Positions 34,390 through 37,979 of a stretch of DNA of 37,979 bases are shown piece after piece. Numbering within the stretch: the first letter of the stretch is position 1; every line of letters starts with the position of its first letter. This stretch comes from an uncultured Lachnospiraceae bacterium. GTDB taxonomy: Bacteria > Bacillota > Clostridia > Lachnospirales > Lachnospiraceae. The stretch spans positions 1 through 37,979 of the forward strand of contig CAMRSM010000035.1 in the NCBI GenBank assembly GCA_947053345.1, given 5' to 3'. The notes beneath the pieces are model-generated. The model saw only the letters and a program-made list of their open reading frames with translations, searched no databases and was not told the origin of the DNA. The translations under genes were made by a program, and so were the position numbers.

Positions 34390-34635
34390 TCAGACTATAA
34401 CGTTGATCCCGGCCCGGATCACCATATCTACAACAGCGATCAGCACGCCCAGTACAACAGAAACAATGACGACGACCGCGGATTCCTTGAACAAAGTCTC
34501 CTTATCCGGCCAGATGATCTTGGAAAACTCTGCCTTCAGGCCTTTAAACCAACTCTTCTTCGCAGTTTTCGGAGTCTTCGGGTCCTTTTGCTTTCCTGCC
34601 GGCTTTTCCGCTGTGTTTACAGTAGCTTCTGCCAT
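34390..34635 (-). CDS. secE: Preprotein translocase subunit SecE
   Basis: This 81-residue protein has a charged, lysine-rich N-terminus (KPAGKQKDPKTPKTAKK), the amphipathic FKGLKAEFSKIIWPDKETL motif that lies on the membrane surface, and a single membrane helix (AVVVIVSVVLGVLIAVVDMV) clamping SecY. The ATG at 34635 has GGGAAGG upstream. Confidence 0.97.
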   Translation of the reverse strand: MAEATVNTAEKPAGKQKDPKTPKTAKKSWFKGLKAEFSKIIWPDKETLFKESAVVVIVSVVLGVLIAVVDMVIRAGINVIV

Positions 34636-34684
34636 GATTCTTTTCCTTCCCTGCGGATAAATCCATTATCAGCGCATGATGACA

Positions 34685-34834
34685 TTACTTGGTTTCTTTG
34701 TGTAACGTGTGTGACCTGCAGAACTTGCAGTATTTCTTGGTTTCCATTCTGTCCGGATGATTTTTCTTCTCTTTTGTCATGTTGTAATTACGCTGCTTGC
34801 ATTCCGTACATGCCAATGTGATCTTTACTCGCAC
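34685..34834 (-). CDS. rpmG: Ribosomal protein L33
   Basis: This 49-residue protein is the zinc-binding form of L33: CTEC near residue 9 and CKFC near residue 37, with the conserved [22 protein letters not shown] middle. The start is GTG at 34834 (VRVKITLAC), preceded by GGAGGTGGAGG. The longer frame to 34870 has no such signal. It is the first gene of the cluster, with a ~150-base structured leader that includes TGTCAG/CTGACA arms. Confidence 0.96.
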   Translation of the reverse strand: MRVKITLACTECKQRNYNMTKEKKNHPDRMETKKYCKFCRSHTLHKETK

Positions 34835-34966
34835 AACCTCCACCTCCGTGAATTTTTTCGTGATGAACAAGACCCGTCCCGGCTCGCCCTGTCAGACCCG
34901 CCGAATGCGCCCTGCCCCTGACAACGTGTATCTGTTTCATACAGGTCTTCACTTATTTTCAGGCAT

Positions 34967-35016
34967 AAAAAAAAGACCCTTCCATAGCCGTTTAACTATA
35001 GCATAGAAGGGTCTTT
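34967..35016 (-). terminator. Terminator after the mannosidase gene, overlapping the rpmG promoter
   Basis: In the transcript sense, AAAGACCCTTC pairs with GAAGGGTCTTT across a 23-base loop and is followed by eight U. It lies ~60 bases after the stop at 35077. The loop contains the -10 of the next promoter. Confidence 0.9.
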
Positions 35017-35024
35017 GCTGTCAA
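34995..35024 (-). promoter_or_regulatory. Promoter of the rpmG-secE-nusG-rplKA cluster
   Basis: On the minus strand, TTGACA (35019-35024) and TATAGT (34995-35000) are 18 bases apart. The spacer and -10 are inside the terminator hairpin at 34967-35016. Confidence 0.8.
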
Positions 35025-35076
35025 GCATTTTTTTCGGACAAAATCCGCCGCGGTAAGCCCTGCCGCATCGGATCCC

Positions 35077-37872
35077 CTATTCTGCTTTCCGGATCTTTAT
35101 CAGCCGCAAGGCACGCGCAGGCAGCACCAGATAAACCTTGTGTGCGTCCGTCTTTACCGTTTCCCTCTCTTCCCCGCAAGGCGTGATAAATGACGCGCCC
35201 GCAACCGGGAAAGCATGCACGCAGAGCGTCACAAGTTCTGCTTCATCCCGCAGGTTCTTAGCCAGGACACAGATCCCGTCATGCTCCGGCGCGGGGTAGA
35301 CAGAAAGCAGGGCTGTTCCCGATTTATGCGCGTTTGCAACGGACAACAGGGATTTTCCGCCCGAAGAAAAACCGTCATCTGCCGGATCATTTTCCCGTGC
35401 GTGCGCAGTGTCTTGGCCATCCAAGGCTGCATCGGTTCCTGCCGCAGGGTCTTGTCTCCTGCTGTCTTTCGCCGCAAGCGCCCCCATCACTACCGGCTGT
35501 GCAGCATGTACCCCATCCTCCCAGAGCATGCGCTCCGCATACGCGCCGTGTACGTTCAGCTCGTAGGCAAGCCGGACTGCCCCCTGCTGGTTCGCGAAGA
35601 AATTTGTATCCCAGTAATTGTTCATCGCCCACGCAAGCAGAAGCGGGTTTTCTTCCCTGGCAACGCTCTTGCTCTCCTGCCCGAAACGAAAATCCCCGAC
35701 CTGCACGAGAGGCGCATCCGGGCAGGCGAGCGTGACGGTCTTTTCTTCACCGTAGACCGAGACGGCACTGTCCACCGTAACCCAGTCCCGGCATACCGCC
35801 CCAAGCTGCTCTTCATCCAGTTTCACAACCTCCCCCGCGGTGTCATAACTGCACTGCCAGCCGCCGCCCATTCTCAGGGGAACGACAAAATATAGGGATT
35901 CCGGCTCATAGACCGGCTTCTTTTGAAACGACACTTCCATGCGGATATTCGGCTGGTGCGCGTAAAAGGTAATATCCTGCCGCATTCCGGAAATCCCGCC
36001 AAGGGATAGTGCCACCGAAAAAGTAAGTGAACCATTCCCCTCTTCCAAATGCCATACAGGTTCCTGAGGGACAAACAAAGTTTCCCCGCCGGCATCGCCC
36101 GCCGCCCGCCCGCCGCAGGCGCATCCTTCCTTATCTGCGGATACCGGGACGCATGCCGCACGCTCCCTCTTTGCTTTCCACTCATGGTTCCACTGGCTGA
36201 TGCTCCGGTTTCCAAGATCCACATCCCTTGGGAACAGGGTCGCACGCTGCTTTGGATTTTTTGTCCCGTCCACCGTTTCCCTCACCGGGTCAAAGAGATA
36301 ATACCCCCTCCCCGCCTCCAGAATGTCCGCCCCTAGTTCTTTGGAATGAATCTGATAAATCCTCCCGGTTTCTTTTTCAAATGCCACACGGTAATACGGC
36401 GTTTCCGCATAGCCTTCCCCAACGGAAAAAGCGCGTTCCTTCCCGGCCGCTTCCTCCTGCATCTGCCGTATCCTTCCAAAGGAAAATTCCATATGCGTAA
36501 ACGGCGGCACATTCACCCATCCTGCACTCTTGGTTTCCTCCCCATCCTCCACATACGGCACATAGCCCTTGCTGCGGATGGCGCTCAGCTGCCGGCATGG
36601 CTCCTCATAGCTCTTCGGGTAACGCAGTTGCGCCATCTGTGCCGTCCCGGAGGTATTGGTGAGCGTAATTCCCGAAAGGGCGTTGCTCTGCCACGGGTTG
36701 CCGTTTAACGCCTCCACCCGGTTTGCAAGCAGATACCCGGACAGATCCGCCGCCGTGTATGCCATATCAAATTTGTGTACGCGCTGGGCGGTGGTCTCAG
36801 GGTCATCCGGCTGTTTTACGGACTGGGATGCCCCCCAAGTATGCTCGTCAAACAGCAGTATGTGGTTCCTGCACGTCTCCTTGACGCTCTCATAATGCCG
36901 GTCCGCCCTTTTCGTCAAGCATTCAAAAAACTCCGCCTTTGCAAATGTCTGTTTTGCAAGCCTTGAAACGCGCGTTTCCCTCGCTGTGCTCGCACAGCCG
37001 AAATTCCAGTAATCCGTCCAGTCGCCCGCATACTCCGCAACGCTTCCCGCGGCTTCTTTCATCACCCGCTCCCGCAGCATGTCAGCCGTGACGATCCGGA
37101 TTTTCTGCTCATGCCCTTCCTCATTATATTGCCTTATCACATCCGCAAGCTCATAATCCGGGGAATTATTGTCATAGAGCGGCGGGTTGGTCGCCGTAAG
37201 GAATGCAAATTCATACGGGTATCCCATTTCACCAAGCCGTCCCACATACTCTGTTACGCCCTCATGCATGCGCGCTGTGGAATGTTCGTGCGAAAACATA
37301 AACTGGCTGAACAGCGAATAGTGTTCGCCGAGGAATGTCCTAAGTTTCCTCCCGTCCGCCATCCCCCAGTCAAACAGGGCCGGCCTCGCAAACGGGATAC
37401 CCCCGAAATGGATATTGATTCCTGTAAGGTAAAAATCAACACCGGAATCCAAAAGAAGCCCGCCGAGCGGCCACGGCTGGCCATTTACATCATGGTTGAC
37501 GGCGGTGCGGATGGTGATGCCAAGTTCCTTCTCAATCCTCCCTTTTGCCGAGAGTGCCATAATCAGCTCCCTCGCGTTGCAGCCGGGCGTGGTGTGCATC
37601 GGCAGGGCAGTCACGCATACGCTCCCGTCCGCAATGTATTCTTTCAGTTTTGCAACCTGCTCCTTTGTTGCCGTTACAAGCCATTTTTCCAGCACGCAGT
37701 TCGCCTCGATGGTCCAGCGGTAACGCGATTCTTCCGGATAGTCCTTCGTCCGCCCGATTAGCTCCATCGCCTGCGTCAGATAGTCCACCTGCAATTCCAT
37801 TAAAAGCGGCTGCGGATGCGTGTATCCGATATCCAGGTGGCTGTGCATCATACACCAGATCTCTTTGACCAT
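35077..37872 (-). CDS. Glycoside hydrolase family 38-like protein (alpha-mannosidase type)
   Basis: The 931-residue product starts with the GH38-type metal motif (MHSHLDIGYTHP), followed by the second-strand region LPMHTTPGCNARE and VNHDVNGQPWPLGGLLLDSG, whose Asp is the likely nucleophile. A helical region includes FDEHTWGASQSVKQPDDPE, and a long C-terminal beta-sandwich part follows. No signal peptide is seen, so it probably acts on imported mannosides or glycan fragments. Two stretches, around ADKEGCACGGRAAGDAGG and DSRRQDPAAGTDAALDGQ, are Gly/Ala/Asp-rich and look like flexible inserts. The ATG at 37872 has AAGGAG upstream; the frame to 37959 runs into the upstream hairpin. The exact substrate is unknown; distant members of this fold have other glycosidase roles. 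Confidence 0.85.
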   Translation of the reverse strand: MVKEIWCMMHSHLDIGYTHPQPLLMELQVDYLTQAMELIGRTKDYPEESRYRWTIEANCVLEKWLVTATKEQVAKLKEYIADGSVCVTALPMHTTPGCNARELIMALSAKGRIEKELGITIRTAVNHDVNGQPWPLGGLLLDSGVDFYLTGINIHFGGIPFARPALFDWGMADGRKLRTFLGEHYSLFSQFMFSHEHSTARMHEGVTEYVGRLGEMGYPYEFAFLTATNPPLYDNNSPDYELADVIRQYNEEGHEQKIRIVTADMLRERVMKEAAGSVAEYAGDWTDYWNFGCASTARETRVSRLAKQTFAKAEFFECLTKRADRHYESVKETCRNHILLFDEHTWGASQSVKQPDDPETTAQRVHKFDMAYTAADLSGYLLANRVEALNGNPWQSNALSGITLTNTSGTAQMAQLRYPKSYEEPCRQLSAIRSKGYVPYVEDGEETKSAGWVNVPPFTHMEFSFGRIRQMQEEAAGKERAFSVGEGYAETPYYRVAFEKETGRIYQIHSKELGADILEAGRGYYLFDPVRETVDGTKNPKQRATLFPRDVDLGNRSISQWNHEWKAKRERAACVPVSADKEGCACGGRAAGDAGGETLFVPQEPVWHLEEGNGSLTFSVALSLGGISGMRQDITFYAHQPNIRMEVSFQKKPVYEPESLYFVVPLRMGGGWQCSYDTAGEVVKLDEEQLGAVCRDWVTVDSAVSVYGEEKTVTLACPDAPLVQVGDFRFGQESKSVAREENPLLLAWAMNNYWDTNFFANQQGAVRLAYELNVHGAYAERMLWEDGVHAAQPVVMGALAAKDSRRQDPAAGTDAALDGQDTAHARENDPADDGFSSGGKSLLSVANAHKSGTALLSVYPAPEHDGICVLAKNLRDEAELVTLCVHAFPVAGASFITPCGEERETVKTDAHKVYLVLPARALRLIKIRKAE

Positions 37873-37925
37873 ATTTAAGCTCCTTATTTTAAGTTCCGCG
37901 ACTCCCCTTCCAGTGCCCCTCCAAC

Positions 37926-37970
37926 GCGGAAGGCATTTCCGTCCGCTTCGCTCCCGCAAATTCCTTCCCG
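37926..37970. repeat. Dispersed hairpin element upstream of the mannosidase gene
   Basis: Arms GCGGAAGGCATTTCCG and CGCAAATTCCTTCCCG flank a 13-nt loop TCCGCTTCGCTCC. It matches the tandem-repeat hairpin at 1-308 in arm length, loop length and loop sequence. It is cut close to the window edge, so any flanking copies are not visible. Confidence 0.75.
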
Positions 37971-37979
37971 GGCACTCTC

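Overview
The window looks like chromosomal DNA of a spore-forming Firmicute, most likely a Lachnospiraceae-type Clostridium. Evidence: a cotJABC spore-coat cluster, the order rpmG-secE-nusG-rplK-rplA-rplJ-rplL, a CdaA/CdaR pair, purine-rich Shine-Dalgarno sequences, sigma-A-like promoters, and a hydrogenase-like protein fused to a chemotaxis-receptor domain. Every convincing gene is on the minus strand, so transcription runs from high to low coordinates. No rRNA, tRNA, CRISPR array, transposase, integrase or phage gene was recognised.

In order of transcription: (1) 37872-35077, a GH38-like alpha-mannosidase. (2) 34834-31211, the rpmG-secE-nusG-rplKAJL cluster, with a promoter embedded in a terminator at its head, a shared hairpin before rplK and rplA, an L10 leader before rplJ, and a strong terminator after rplL. 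rpoB does not follow. (3) 30952-28355, a large secreted protein with bacterial Ig-like domains. (4) 28354-27546, an AT-rich island with two broken gene fragments, flanked by related inverted sequences. (5) 27545-23804, a VanZ-family protein, a small DUF6142-like membrane protein, an unusually long M29 aminopeptidase and purE. (6) 23604-22203, cotJA-cotJB-cotJC with a Cys/Pro/Glu repeat in CotJA. (7) 21904-17837, two unrecognised membrane proteins followed by cdaA and cdaR (c-di-AMP synthesis and its regulator). (8) 17759-16083, leuA. (9) 15989-11651, a polysaccharide or teichoic-acid export and assembly cluster: ABC-2 permease, ABC ATPase, glycosyltransferase and CDP-glycerol glycerophosphotransferase-like protein. 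(10) 11420-6251, a peptide ABC importer operon (binding protein, two permeases, fused double ATPase). (11) 6098-4170, a soluble [FeFe]-hydrogenase-like/MCP fusion. (12) 3961-319, a heterodimeric ABC exporter pair, followed by a 106-bp tandem repeat.

The most interesting items are: the hydrogenase-MCP fusion, which keeps the H-cluster cysteines but has lost the usual proton-shuttle cysteine; a dispersed family of 43-45-nt intergenic hairpins, three copies of which sit in the tandem repeat at 1-308; the matching hairpins before rplK and rplA, a candidate L1 autoregulatory site; and the AT-rich remnant island at 27.7-28.3 kb. All family assignments come from reading motifs in the translations; no database search was possible.
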